Shown here: positions 1-9,137 of the stretch, piece by piece
How positions within the stretch are numbered: the stretch's first letter is position 1
Layout of the letters: every line of letters begins with the position of its first letter
NCBI GenBank assembly: GCA_019136655.1
Contig: JAGVTU010000024.1
Span: 129,553 to 193,552, forward strand
Reading direction: 5' to 3'
DNA length: 64,000 nt
From: Bacteroidota bacterium
Lineage (GTDB): Bacteria > Bacteroidota > Bacteroidia > AKYH767-A > OLB10
Notes under the pieces: generated by a model
What the model saw: the letters and a program-made list of their open reading frames with translations, nothing else
Databases searched by the model: none
What the model was told of the DNA's origin: nothing
Made by a program: the position numbers and the translations under genes

Positions 1-1
1 A

Positions 2-733
2 ACAGAAACCGAAGCCATCAATGATCTTATGAATGACTCGGTGAAAGTGATTATCTCCGGCAAAGACATTACACCTGAACAGGAAGCGTTTTTCAAAGAG
101 AAAAAAGCACGGGCGCGTTCTGTAAAAGTGGCAATTGATGCGCTGGCTCTCATCACGGGACGAGATAATCCTGATTCACTGATTACGATGACACAGCTCA
201 AAGAAATTTTTCACGGAAACATCACCAACTGGAATCAGATATCATCAAGTAATAAGAATGGCGACATTGCAGTTGTATTTGATCGCTCAGGGTCAAGCAA
301 TGTGCGTTATCTGAAAGAAAAATTTCTTCCTGCAGGTCAATTCCCTGCCAATTGTTTTGCACTCAATTCCAACAAGGAAGTAATGGAATATGTAAAAAAC
401 AAACCCAATGCCATTGGAATAATCGGAGTGGGATGGATAAGCGACAGCAACGACACTACAGCAATGAGTTTCTTAAATGATATCAGAGTAATGTTGGTAA
501 AAAACGAAGAGTCGTCAGAATATACAGATTACTACAAACCTTTTCAGGCATACATTGCATTGAAACAGTATCCGCTTACGCGAGATGTATTTTTGATTAA
601 CCGCGAGTCGAGAAACGGACTTGGCACCGGCTTTGCATCTTTTGTAGCAGGTGATCAGGGGCAGCGACTGGTAAGGTTAAAAGGATTGTTGCCTGCAACG
701 ATGCCCGTAAGAATAGTTAAAACCGGAAATTGA
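2..733 (+). CDS. PstS-like phosphate/solute-binding protein, 5' partial
   Basis: The reading frame is open from base 2, so this is the C-terminal part of a gene that begins before the window; the internal ATG at 29 is not the true start. The protein resembles PBP-like domains of phosphate ABC transporter substrate-binding proteins: a stretch ending in LKEIFHGNITNWNQI, then VVFDRSGSSNVRYLKEKFL, and a late segment (IGIIGVGWISD) typical of the second lobe. PstS proteins bind phosphate in the periplasm. In Bacteroidota a PstS-like protein next to a TPR protein often follows exbB/exbD/tonB genes, so it may serve an energy-transduction locus rather than a classical pst operon; that is inference, since the upstream genes are outside the window. 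The TPR gene follows after 27 nt and is probably cotranscribed. Confidence 0.8.
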   Translation, partial: TETEAINDLMNDSVKVIISGKDITPEQEAFFKEKKARARSVKVAIDALALITGRDNPDSLITMTQLKEIFHGNITNWNQISSSNKNGDIAVVFDRSGSSNVRYLKEKFLPAGQFPANCFALNSNKEVMEYVKNKPNAIGIIGVGWISDSNDTTAMSFLNDIRVMLVKNEESSEYTDYYKPFQAYIALKQYPLTRDVFLINRESRNGLGTGFASFVAGDQGQRLVRLKGLLPATMPVRIVKTGN

Positions 734-760
734 AATTTTTAAATAGTGAAATTAAAAGAG

Positions 761-2350
761 ATGAAAAAAAAGTTGTTTTTATTTGGTGCAATGGGATTAG
801 CATTGTCTGTAAATGGACAAACACTCAAAGATGCACTTACGCTTACCGACAATGAACAATATGAGTTTGCACAGGATGCTTACAAAAGTTTGTTGCAGAA
901 AGAACCTAATAACGGTACTTATTGGTTTTATCTGGGAGAAAATTACTGGAAAAGCGATAAGCAAGACTCTGCACGTTATGCTTATGAAAAAGGTTTGCAG
1001 GTGGAGCCCTCCAACCCTATTAACTATGTAGGAACAGGAAAAGTAAAATTAGAGAAAGGGCTTAATGCTGATGCAAGAAAAGATTTTGATAAAGCACTTA
1101 CCATGTCAGGACCTAAAACATCTCTTACTCAAAGTAAGGTTGCCGAAAGTTTTATTCATACCAAGAATAAAGATTTAGGTTATGCCATTAAACTGCTGAA
1201 TAATGCCATTGCAGTTGATAAGAAAAATCCTGAACTCTATATTGATTTGGGTGATGCTTATGCTGAACAAAATAATGGTTCACTTGCTGCAGAGAATTAC
1301 AACAAAGCTTTGGATTTAGACAAAGCATCAGTTAAAGCTATTGTGAGAAAAGGACAACTTTATAAACGTTCGACAAACTATGAGGGTGCTGCTGCCGAAT
1401 TTAATTCGGCAATAAAAATGAATCCTGATTATGCACCCGCCTATCGCGAACTTGCTGAAGCTGATTTTAAAATGCGTAAACTGGAAGATGCTAAAGCTGC
1501 CTACAAAAAATATCTGGAGCTGAGTAAGAACAACACTACTGCCAGAATGCGCTATGCCTCCTTCCTGTTTATGAGTGGCGACTATGCCGATGCACAAACT
1601 GAAATTGATATGATTTCGAAGCTTGATTCTTCGAATATTGGCATGCTTCGTTTATCAGCATATACAGCATACGAAACCAACGACCTTCCAAAAGCAAAAA
1701 TGCTTATTGATAAAGTATTTAATAACACCATAGAGAGTCAGCGCACAACTATGGATTATGAATACAATGGCAAAATTTTATTGAAAGAAGGCAATGATTC
1801 ATTAGCTGCTGAGAATTTTGAAAAGTCATATCAACTGGATACTGCACGTGCTGATGTGCTTTCAGATCTTGGTGGTATGTATATGAAACTGAAAAAATTT
1901 CCGGAAGCAGTAAGTGCATATGAACGAAGAGTAGATAATGGCAGAGGATTAAAATCAACAGACTATTTCAATCTTGCACGCGCGTATTACTTCAACAAAG
2001 ATTTTGTGCATGCAGATACCATGTTTGCCAAGGTGATTGAGTTGTTACCCACCTGGCCAAACGGTATTTTGTGGAGAGCACAAACCAATGCACAGTTAGA
2101 TCCTGATTCAAAAGAAGGAAAAGCAAAACCATATTACGAACAATACATCACTGTAGCTTCAGCAGATACTGCCAATGCCGACAAATACAAAAGCGGACTT
2201 ATTGAATCGTATAAATATCTTGGAGGATATTATTATCTGATTGATAAAAATACTGAGTTGAGCAAAAGCTACTGGCGAAAAGTGCTTGACCTTGCTCCTG
2301 ATGACAAACAAGCCAAACAGGTGATGGAAGGTTTAAATCAGAAAAAATAA
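761..2350 (+). CDS. Tetratricopeptide repeat protein, exported
   Basis: A 529-residue protein made almost wholly of TPR units (A-x-x-x-Y-x-x-x-L-x-x-x-P patterns such as YEKGLQVEPSNP and YNKALDLDKASVKA). I place the start at ATG 761, because MKKKLFLFGAMGLALSVNGQ is a good signal peptide ending at an AxxQ-like site. The frame also opens at a GTG at 746, which would add five residues before the signal peptide. TPR arrays act as protein-binding scaffolds; here it would work in the periplasm or at the outer membrane. It lies 27 nt behind the PstS-like gene and is closed by a strong hairpin terminator. The partner is not evident from the sequence. Confidence 0.85.
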   Translation: MKKKLFLFGAMGLALSVNGQTLKDALTLTDNEQYEFAQDAYKSLLQKEPNNGTYWFYLGENYWKSDKQDSARYAYEKGLQVEPSNPINYVGTGKVKLEKGLNADARKDFDKALTMSGPKTSLTQSKVAESFIHTKNKDLGYAIKLLNNAIAVDKKNPELYIDLGDAYAEQNNGSLAAENYNKALDLDKASVKAIVRKGQLYKRSTNYEGAAAEFNSAIKMNPDYAPAYRELAEADFKMRKLEDAKAAYKKYLELSKNNTTARMRYASFLFMSGDYADAQTEIDMISKLDSSNIGMLRLSAYTAYETNDLPKAKMLIDKVFNNTIESQRTTMDYEYNGKILLKEGNDSLAAENFEKSYQLDTARADVLSDLGGMYMKLKKFPEAVSAYERRVDNGRGLKSTDYFNLARAYYFNKDFVHADTMFAKVIELLPTWPNGILWRAQTNAQLDPDSKEGKAKPYYEQYITVASADTANADKYKSGLIESYKYLGGYYYLIDKNTELSKSYWRKVLDLAPDDKQAKQVMEGLNQKK

Positions 2351-2365
2351 CACTGAAGTAATCAT

Positions 2366-2396
2366 AAAAAAGCCCGGATGAACCGGGCTTTTTTTA
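2366..2396. terminator. Bidirectional Rho-independent terminator
   Basis: Stem AGCCCGG (2371-2377), loop ATGAA, stem CCGGGCT (2383-2389), flanked by an A run on the left and a T run on the right, so it can end both the TPR gene (+) and the convergent T9SS gene (-). The stop codon of the minus-strand gene lies inside the T run. Confidence 0.9.
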
Positions 2397-4349
2397 TTTG
2401 GCTACCACAAATTTTCCATTGTAGGTTTGATGCTCGGATTTAATTTCAAAGAAATAAATTCCCGGATTCAAAGTTTGATTCACTGAAATAATCTTGCTTT
2501 TGTCAACAGCAATATTTTTTTGCTCATAAACACAAGCTCCCAACACATTTCTTATTAATAGAGATTTGATGTTGCCGGAGTTAACTTTAAAATTGATGGC
2601 GGTTGAAACAGGATTAGGGAAAACATACATTGCATTGTCGCTATTCAACTCTTCAAGTGATACCGGTGATGGACGCAGATAGATATGCTTTTTGCCTTCG
2701 ATACTGTCGCCCACATTATTTTTTACAACAAGTCGCAGCAAATAATCACCCGATTGCAATCCGTTTGTATTCCAGTTAGCAAGGGTTCCGTTATGTACTT
2801 CGTTTACAGAATCTGTAACAATGGCATGCCACACTGTATCACCAAATTGCTGATACGTCAAACTGTAGCTCTGAAAATCCATCCAGTTTCCCAAAGGCCC
2901 CTGATCAATCCATGCATCGCCAGTAACTGCAAACACCGACTGAACATAGTTGGTGTCAGGTGATGCAATATTCTGTAGCCATGCCACAGCGCCATCGTAA
3001 GGTATGGGATCCATCTGTAAATTATTCTGCACACAAATCATCACACTGTTGCCAATAGCTTGTGGCATCATAAACGGAACCCAACTGTAGGCAAGTAAAA
3101 AAATTCCGTTTCGTTCACTGCGTGGAAGAGTGTAAACGGTGACTCCTGTTGCAAAAATAAATGTTGAATCGTTAGCCCAGAAATATCCTCCACTGCCATC
3201 TAAGAGAAAATTGGAAGTTATAGCAGAAGATGACTGCTGACATCCTACTTCACCTAACTGACAACTGTCAATAAAAATTTGTGATGAATCAAAAACATAT
3301 AAACTCCAGGTTTGCACATACGAATTGATGAGATGCAGATTTCTGTCGGAAAGTGGAGTGACATAATTGGTGTAAGATGAGTTATTAAAAATGCCTGTTG
3401 CCAGAGCTGTATCTCCTCTCTGAAACCAAACACCAATGGCTCTTAATGTTGAATTCGTCAGTGTAACGTCAGAGCCATTTACCGGCATAATGCCCCACCA
3501 AACCGTGTGGCATGAATCCACTTCAACAGAAAAGTTGATGCCGCTGACTCCTGCAACAGTATTGTTGAAGGAATAATTATAAACCGTATCGCCCAGAGGA
3601 TAAGAATAATTGATAACTGAACTGTCAGGAAAATTATACCACAGCAGCAATGTGTCGCAGTTGGTAAACGATGCCTGGCTTTCCGACATCAGAATATATT
3701 CACCCGTGAGGTTGCATTGATTGATCTGCAGCGATGATGCGCCCCATAAACCGCAAGTCGTAAAATCATTCTGATGGATGTTATTCATCACAACACTTGC
3801 CGAATCGCCCACAACCAAATTGTGCGACATGCCGCTGTAATTGAAACTGCAGTGATTAAACTCTCCTGTTGCATTTTGAATAAACATTAGTGCGCGCTGA
3901 TAAAAATATTCCTGCGGAAAAAAGAAATCACTTGAGTCAGCCAACAACTTGCCATTGCCCACCACATACACATCACCGGTATCAATTACCTGTGCATTTT
4001 TAAAAATAAGCACTCCGTCATTCATCACAAATATGAGCCCTGTATGTGTGAAAGCACCTGTGATTACAAGTGTATCGTTAGGCACTGCTCCCACTACAAT
4101 GGTATCAGCAGAAGCAATGGCATTGTTGCCTGAGAATGTATGTTTCAGGTGATCGTATTTATTGAGTAGTTGAAAAGGATGGCTACGTTCATCTGTTTTT
4201 TTGTTGTTTAAGTGGCTGATTTCGGTTTCAAATTTCTTAATGTCCCGGAATTGCTCCAGCACGGAGTTGATTTCTTGTTGCGGAATTGCGCGTTGTGCAT
4301 GCAAACTTCCGGCTATGAATATCATGCACAATAACCATTGTATTCTCAT
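2394..4349 (-). CDS. Secreted beta-helix-like protein with T9SS type A sorting domain
   Basis: A 651-residue exported protein. The N-terminus is a signal peptide (MRIQWLLCMIFIAGSLHAQ). The middle, about residues 80-430, is rich in N, S, T and V with repeated short strands (IDTGDVYVVGNGKL, FNHCSFNYSG, INQCNLTGE), the look of a right-handed parallel beta-helix. The last 80 or so residues carry the T9SS type A sorting signature: YVFPNPVSTAINF near residue 578, then LNPGIYFFEIKS and a basic end. Such proteins cross the outer membrane through the type IX system and are anchored or released at the surface. No catalytic motif is visible, so substrate and role are unknown. It converges with the TPR gene. 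Confidence 0.85.
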   Translation of the reverse strand: MRIQWLLCMIFIAGSLHAQRAIPQQEINSVLEQFRDIKKFETEISHLNNKKTDERSHPFQLLNKYDHLKHTFSGNNAIASADTIVVGAVPNDTLVITGAFTHTGLIFVMNDGVLIFKNAQVIDTGDVYVVGNGKLLADSSDFFFPQEYFYQRALMFIQNATGEFNHCSFNYSGMSHNLVVGDSASVVMNNIHQNDFTTCGLWGASSLQINQCNLTGEYILMSESQASFTNCDTLLLWYNFPDSSVINYSYPLGDTVYNYSFNNTVAGVSGINFSVEVDSCHTVWWGIMPVNGSDVTLTNSTLRAIGVWFQRGDTALATGIFNNSSYTNYVTPLSDRNLHLINSYVQTWSLYVFDSSQIFIDSCQLGEVGCQQSSSAITSNFLLDGSGGYFWANDSTFIFATGVTVYTLPRSERNGIFLLAYSWVPFMMPQAIGNSVMICVQNNLQMDPIPYDGAVAWLQNIASPDTNYVQSVFAVTGDAWIDQGPLGNWMDFQSYSLTYQQFGDTVWHAIVTDSVNEVHNGTLANWNTNGLQSGDYLLRLVVKNNVGDSIEGKKHIYLRPSPVSLEELNSDNAMYVFPNPVSTAINFKVNSGNIKSLLIRNVLGACVYEQKNIAVDKSKIISVNQTLNPGIYFFEIKSEHQTYNGKFVVAK

Positions 4350-4512
4350 ATTTTCAGATTTTGAATAAAAGTAATCAGAGAAAGTTCAGATTACGCAACA
4401 ATGTTCAATTGTTTTTTCACATTCCTAAAAAGAATTCATTGAATAACTGTTTTTGACGTCTAATCGGTTTCAGCAATTGTGTTCTTGCAGTTGCTGTTTC
4501 ACACATTCAGTC

Positions 4513-4544
4513 AAAAAAAAATCGCCCGGTATATTCCGGACGAT
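4513..4544 (-). terminator. Rho-independent terminator of rpmE2
   Basis: Read on the minus strand: ATCGTCCGG, loop AATATA, CCGGGCGAT with one G-U pair, then a run of nine T. It lies 24 nt past the L31 stop codon. Confidence 0.85.
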
Positions 4545-4567
4545 TCTCTTGCTAAAAAAATATATTT

Positions 4568-4852
4568 TTACTTCTCTGCAGGCTTAGCAGCTTTCTTAGA
4601 TGCCACTGCCTTGGCAGCACGGTTACGGAATTTATCCACACGTCCTGCTGTGTCAATAAGTTTCATCTTACCGGTGTAGTATGGGTGTGACTGATTGGAG
4701 ATTTCAAGTTTTACCAATGGATATTCATTTCCATCTTCCCACTTAATGGTGTCCTTCGTCTCTACACATGAACGTGTAAGAAAAGCATAGTCGCAGCTGA
4801 TATCTTTGAATACTACTAAACGATAGTTTTTTGGATGTATTTCACTTTTCAT
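4568..4852 (-). CDS. rpmE2: 50S ribosomal protein L31 type B
   Basis: 94 residues, starting [19 protein letters not shown], with the type B core ([46 protein letters not shown]). It is a component of the large ribosomal subunit at the central protuberance. It lacks the zinc-binding CxxC pair of type A L31, as expected for the zinc-independent type B form. A short Lys/Ala-rich tail follows the core, common in Bacteroidota. It is transcribed alone, from a TATCTTTG promoter about 30 nt upstream, and ends at its own terminator. Confidence 0.97.
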   Translation of the reverse strand: MKSEIHPKNYRLVVFKDISCDYAFLTRSCVETKDTIKWEDGNEYPLVKLEISNQSHPYYTGKMKLIDTAGRVDKFRNRAAKAVASKKAAKPAEK

Positions 4853-4880
4853 CTTTAAAAGAATTATGTCAAACGGGCTG

Positions 4881-4888
4881 CAAAGATA
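4881..4888 (-). promoter_or_regulatory. rpmE2 promoter -7 element TATCTTTG
   Basis: Matches the Bacteroidota sigma-A -7 consensus TAnnTTTG on the minus strand, placing the transcript start about 24 nt before the L31 ATG. Confidence 0.7.
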
Positions 4889-5101
4889 ATATTTATTTCT
4901 TTCGCGACAAGAAAATTATTGGAATATGTTTTCCGCAGCAATACAACTTTTGCCGCCTCAAAATGAATAAGTTAGAGCAATAATTCATCAAAATTGCCGG
5001 CAGATGCCAGGCTTCACCATTCTCATGTCTTCATTTCCTGCCTTTAAGGTGAATAATTGATTATTAAATGATATGAGACTGCCATATAGGTGCAAAAGCA
5101 T

Positions 5102-5109
5102 TAATTTCG
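5102..5109 (+). promoter_or_regulatory. Promoter -7 element TAATTTCG before the CapD-like gene
   Basis: One mismatch to TAnnTTTG, about 38 nt before the ATG and in a long intergenic region; the predicted leader is about 32 nt. Confidence 0.5.
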
Positions 5110-5147
5110 CGCGTTTATAAAAACAAAACTGAAGGCCATTAAGTAAA

Positions 5148-7025
5148 ATGCATCTGTTTAACCGAACAGCTCCTAGGTGGGTAGTTTTAATCATTGACAT
5201 GGTACTCTGTACTTTCTCGGTGTATCTGTCTTACGATTTAAGGTTCAACTTTTCTATTCCCGAAACAGAGGTTAAAATGATGCCTCTGGCATTGGGGTCA
5301 TTGCTTACGGTGAGACTCATTAGTTTTCTCATTTCCCGAACCTACACAGGCATTATCCGCTACACAAGTTATAAAGATTCGCAGCGTATTTTTATCACCC
5401 TTGCCAGCGGCACACTGTTGTTGTTTGTTATCAACCTTATTGCATTCCGTATTGCCGGAAAATATGTAGCCCCCTACTCTATTCTCATGATAGATTTTCT
5501 CATCAGCATGCTGGCCATGTCGGCAATGAGGGTTATTGTGAAAAGTGCCTACATGGAATGGACACATAAAACAGACAACCGCACCGATGTACTGATTATG
5601 GGAGCCGGTGAAGAAGGGCTGGTAGTGAAACATGCTTTGGAGCAGGATGCAGGAATTCATTTCCGTGTGCTTGGTTTTGTTGATGAAAATCCTAAACTTC
5701 GAAAACGGAAACTGGAAGGCAAACCTGTTTTTCATGTTGATTCCGACCTCGAAGATTTGTTGCGTGCCAATCAGATTTCAAGTCTCATTATTGCCGATAA
5801 AGAAGTAAACACCAAACGTATTAATGAACTCATTGAAATATGTGTTAAGTTTAATACCAAGGTGCAGCGTGCGCCAAGTGCAGGCAACTGGGCTAATGGC
5901 AAACTGAGTTTTGCGCAAATCAAAGAAGTAAACATTGAAGACTTGCTCGAACGCGACCCTATTAATCTTGATGTAAAAGAAATACGCAATCAGCTTCAGG
6001 GCAAGCTGGTGCTTATTACGGGTGCTGCCGGATCAATTGGTTCTGAAATTGCACGACAGGTTATTTTGTATAATCCAAGCAAGGTGGTATTGTTGGACAT
6101 TGCCGAATCGCCACTCTACGAGCTTGAACTTTTTATCACCGAAAATAATCCGAATGCCGTTTGCGAAAGTGTGATTGCCGACATACGCAATGCCGACCGT
6201 ATGAAACGTGTGTTTGACTATTTCAGACCTGATGTGGTTTTTCATGCAGCAGCTTACAAACATGTGCCTGTGATGGAAGTGAATCCTTCCGAAGCAATTC
6301 TCACCAATGTTAAAGGCACAAAAATACTGGCAGACCTTTCGGTGAAATATGGTGTAGAAAAATTTGTAATGATTTCTACCGACAAAGCGGTGAACCCTAC
6401 CAATGTGATGGGTGCTTCCAAACGAATTGCAGAAATTTATATTCAGTCGCTCAACAAAATTTCAGATACACAGTTTATCACAACACGTTTTGGCAATGTG
6501 CTGGGTTCGGCAGGCTCTGTGATACCACGTTTCAAAAAACAAATTGAAAAAGGATTGCCTGTAACCGTAACTGATGAAAACATTACACGTTTTTTTATGA
6601 CCATACCTGAAGCATGTCAGCTCGTGCTGGAAGCGTGTAAAATGGGACGTGGCGGTGAGATTTTTATTTTCGACATGGGCAAACCCGTAAAGATTGCCGA
6701 GCTTGCAAGAAAAATGATCAGGCTCAGCGGACTGGAACCCGACAAAGACATCAGAATAGTTTATACCGGTTTACGCCCAGGTGAAAAACTTTATGAGGAA
6801 CTGCTCAACAAACAGGAAGACACACTTGCCACACATCATTCTAAAATTTTAATTGCTAAAGTCAGAGAATATCATTTTGAAGAGATAAGCCGTGAGATTG
6901 ATGAGTTGACTGAACTTTTCAAAACTCAGGACAACATTGCACTCGTATCGAAAATGAAAGCCATCGTTCCTGAATATATCAGCAATAACAGCGAGTTTGA
7001 AAAATTAGACAGGAGAAGCATCTGA
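5148..7025 (+). CDS. Polysaccharide biosynthesis nucleotide-sugar 4,6-dehydratase (CapD/FlaA1/WbpM type)
   Basis: 625 residues. Four membrane segments occupy about residues 10-130; a first Rossmann domain follows (LIMGAGEEGL, about 149-158), then an extended SDR domain with ITGAAGSIGSE near 289. The family signature is clear: AAYKHVPVMEVNPSEA, then STDKAVNPTNVMGASKR near 411, in which Met takes the place of the usual SDR catalytic Tyr, as in PglF and WbpM. Such membrane dehydratases convert UDP-GlcNAc to the 4-keto-6-deoxy sugar at the inner face of the membrane, the first step towards bacillosamine-type or QuiNAc/FucNAc residues of surface glycans. The exact sugar product is not shown by sequence. 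The start at 5148 gives the family N-terminus; a TAATTTCG element lies at 5102-5109. Confidence 0.92.
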   Translation: MHLFNRTAPRWVVLIIDMVLCTFSVYLSYDLRFNFSIPETEVKMMPLALGSLLTVRLISFLISRTYTGIIRYTSYKDSQRIFITLASGTLLLFVINLIAFRIAGKYVAPYSILMIDFLISMLAMSAMRVIVKSAYMEWTHKTDNRTDVLIMGAGEEGLVVKHALEQDAGIHFRVLGFVDENPKLRKRKLEGKPVFHVDSDLEDLLRANQISSLIIADKEVNTKRINELIEICVKFNTKVQRAPSAGNWANGKLSFAQIKEVNIEDLLERDPINLDVKEIRNQLQGKLVLITGAAGSIGSEIARQVILYNPSKVVLLDIAESPLYELELFITENNPNAVCESVIADIRNADRMKRVFDYFRPDVVFHAAAYKHVPVMEVNPSEAILTNVKGTKILADLSVKYGVEKFVMISTDKAVNPTNVMGASKRIAEIYIQSLNKISDTQFITTRFGNVLGSAGSVIPRFKKQIEKGLPVTVTDENITRFFMTIPEACQLVLEACKMGRGGEIFIFDMGKPVKIAELARKMIRLSGLEPDKDIRIVYTGLRPGEKLYEELLNKQEDTLATHHSKILIAKVREYHFEEISREIDELTELFKTQDNIALVSKMKAIVPEYISNNSEFEKLDRRSI

Positions 7026-7214
7026 CAAAGTCAGGAAATTGCATTTCTCCATTTTTAATCACAAAAAATTACAATAATGTATCTGCGCTCTTTAGGGCTA
7101 CGGGTGCGCGGAGGGAATGCAACTGAACTTAAAAACTAAACATCAAACCTCTTCAAGACAAATCTCATTTCTTCAATTCGAACTGCATCATCTCTGTATG
7201 CACCATTAGTTTAG

Positions 7215-7222
7215 TATTTTTG
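7215..7222 (+). promoter_or_regulatory. Promoter -7 element TATTTTTG, probably leaderless
   Basis: A full match to TAnnTTTG with only 4 nt before the ABC-F ATG at 7227, so the predicted transcript begins at or next to the start codon. There is no room for a ribosome binding site. Confidence 0.55.
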
Positions 7223-7226
7223 CCGA

Positions 7227-9137
7227 ATGCTTGTTTTAAATTCCATCAGCTTCGATTTTGGAGGCCGTTATCTATACCGCGATGCATCCTGGCACATCAA
7301 ACCCAATCAAAAAATTGGACTGGTAGGCGCCAATGGCACCGGAAAATCAACACTGCTGCGCATTATCCACGGTGAATATAGTCTTACCGGAGGAGAAATC
7401 ACCGGAAGACGTGACCTTACCATAGGTTTTCTTAATCAGGATTTACTTTCGTATGAGTCGGATAAAAGTATTCTTGATGTAGCACTTGAAGTTTTTGAAC
7501 GTGAAAACATCCTCCACGAAAAAATAGAGAAAATTCTTAAACAACTCGAAACTGAGCATGGCGAAGATTTACTGAATGAACTTTATTTTCTCCAAAGTGA
7601 ATTCGAATCGCTTGACGGATACACCATCACCCATCGTGCCGAAGCCATACTGGAAGGTCTTGGATTCTCGACAGCAGATCTGAGTCGTCCGCTCAAAGAA
7701 TTTTCGGGAGGATGGCGTATGCGTGTAATGCTGGCGCGTATGCTTCTGAAAAAACCTGACCTGCTGATGCTTGACGAGCCTACCAATCACCTGGATCTTC
7801 CATCCATACAATGGCTCGAAAAATATCTTCAGGACTATGACGGAACATTTATTCTTGTTTCGCACGACCGCTATTTCTTAGACCGCACTGTGAACACCAT
7901 TGCCGAAATTGCCAACGAAAAAATTACGATTTATACAGGGAATTTTTCAGATTATCTTGAACAAAAGACATTGCGTGACGAATTGCAGCAGCGGCAGTTC
8001 GACAATCAGGAGAAATATATCAAAGAACAACAAAAGCTGATAGACCGTTTCAGGGCTAAGGCAAGCAAAGCCAAAATGGCTCAGTCGCGAATGAAAATGC
8101 TCGACCGCATGGACAAAGTGGAGGCTGTGGCAGGACCTGCTTCCACCATGAGGCTGTCGCTGAATATTGACTCACAACCCGGAAAAGTTGTTTACGAAGG
8201 TCATCACATCACCAAGAAATATGATGCACTTGAAATCTTCGACAACACCCATTTTCAGATTGAACGCGGTGATAAAATTGCACTCATAGGCGCGAATGGA
8301 AAAGGTAAATCAACACTGCTGAAAATAATTGCAGGCACTGAAACAGCACAGGGCGAACTGAAAGAAGGATACAATGTAAAAACTTCTTTCTATGCGCAGC
8401 ATCAGCTCGAAAGTCTGAACATCAACAACGACCTGATGACGGAGTTGCAGCTGTTTGCACCGCTTGAAACAGATCAGCGCATACGAAGTATTCTCGGAGC
8501 ATTTCTGTTTAACAAGGATGATGTGTTCAAGAAAATAAAAGTGCTTTCGGGAGGAGAAAAAGCCCGTGTGGCCTTAGGAAAATTAATTCTGAGCAAAGCC
8601 AATTTTCTGTTGTTGGACGAGCCTACCAACCACCTCGACATGCAGTCGGTGGAAATCCTCACAGAAGTTTTGCAGAATTACGAAGGCACGTTTGTAGTGG
8701 TTTCGCACGACCGCTTTTTTGTGGAACAAATTGCCAATAAAATATGGTTTATCGAAAATCATCAGCTCAAAGAATATCCCGGCAACTACGAAGAATATGA
8801 ACACTGGGCAGCAAGAAAACAGCAGGAGAAAAAATCGGAAGAGAAAACTGCAGTTAAAAAACCGGTAAAAGAAAAAAATGAAACACCTGTTGAAGCAGAT
8901 GTAAAAAAACAAGCTGCACTGCTCGAAAAACAAGTAAAAAAATTAGAGGCAGAACTGAATGAAGCACGCAGAAAAAAAGATGACCTGCTGGAGCAATTAG
9001 GCAAGGAAGAAAACTACAGCGACAAAGAAAAAAGTGCACAACTGCAGGCCGCTTACGAGCAATCAGAAAAAGAATGTAACGAACTGCAAAGCCGCTGGGA
9101 AGATGGTTATATGCAATGGATGGAATTAAGCGAATAA
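7227..9137 (+). CDS. ABC-F family ATPase (ribosome-associated translation factor)
   Basis: 636 residues with two ABC nucleotide-binding domains in one chain and no membrane segments. Domain 1: Walker A GANGTGKST near 34-42, signature FSGGWRMR, Walker B LLMLDEPTNHLD, switch VSHDR. Domain 2: GANGKGKST near 355, LSGGEKAR, LLLDEPTNHLD, VSHDRFF. A charged interdomain linker (about 250-310) and a Lys/Glu-rich C-terminal coiled coil (about 535-636) complete the ABC-F plan. ABC-F proteins bind the ribosomal E site and relieve stalled or problematic elongation; some give antibiotic resistance, but the linker here does not let me assign this. The Plug gene follows with zero gap (TAA-ATG), so they form a transcription unit. 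Confidence 0.93.
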   Translation: MLVLNSISFDFGGRYLYRDASWHIKPNQKIGLVGANGTGKSTLLRIIHGEYSLTGGEITGRRDLTIGFLNQDLLSYESDKSILDVALEVFERENILHEKIEKILKQLETEHGEDLLNELYFLQSEFESLDGYTITHRAEAILEGLGFSTADLSRPLKEFSGGWRMRVMLARMLLKKPDLLMLDEPTNHLDLPSIQWLEKYLQDYDGTFILVSHDRYFLDRTVNTIAEIANEKITIYTGNFSDYLEQKTLRDELQQRQFDNQEKYIKEQQKLIDRFRAKASKAKMAQSRMKMLDRMDKVEAVAGPASTMRLSLNIDSQPGKVVYEGHHITKKYDALEIFDNTHFQIERGDKIALIGANGKGKSTLLKIIAGTETAQGELKEGYNVKTSFYAQHQLESLNINNDLMTELQLFAPLETDQRIRSILGAFLFNKDDVFKKIKVLSGGEKARVALGKLILSKANFLLLDEPTNHLDMQSVEILTEVLQNYEGTFVVVSHDRFFVEQIANKIWFIENHQLKEYPGNYEEYEHWAARKQQEKKSEEKTAVKKPVKEKNETPVEADVKKQAALLEKQVKKLEAELNEARRKKDDLLEQLGKEENYSDKEKSAQLQAAYEQSEKECNELQSRWEDGYMQWMELSE

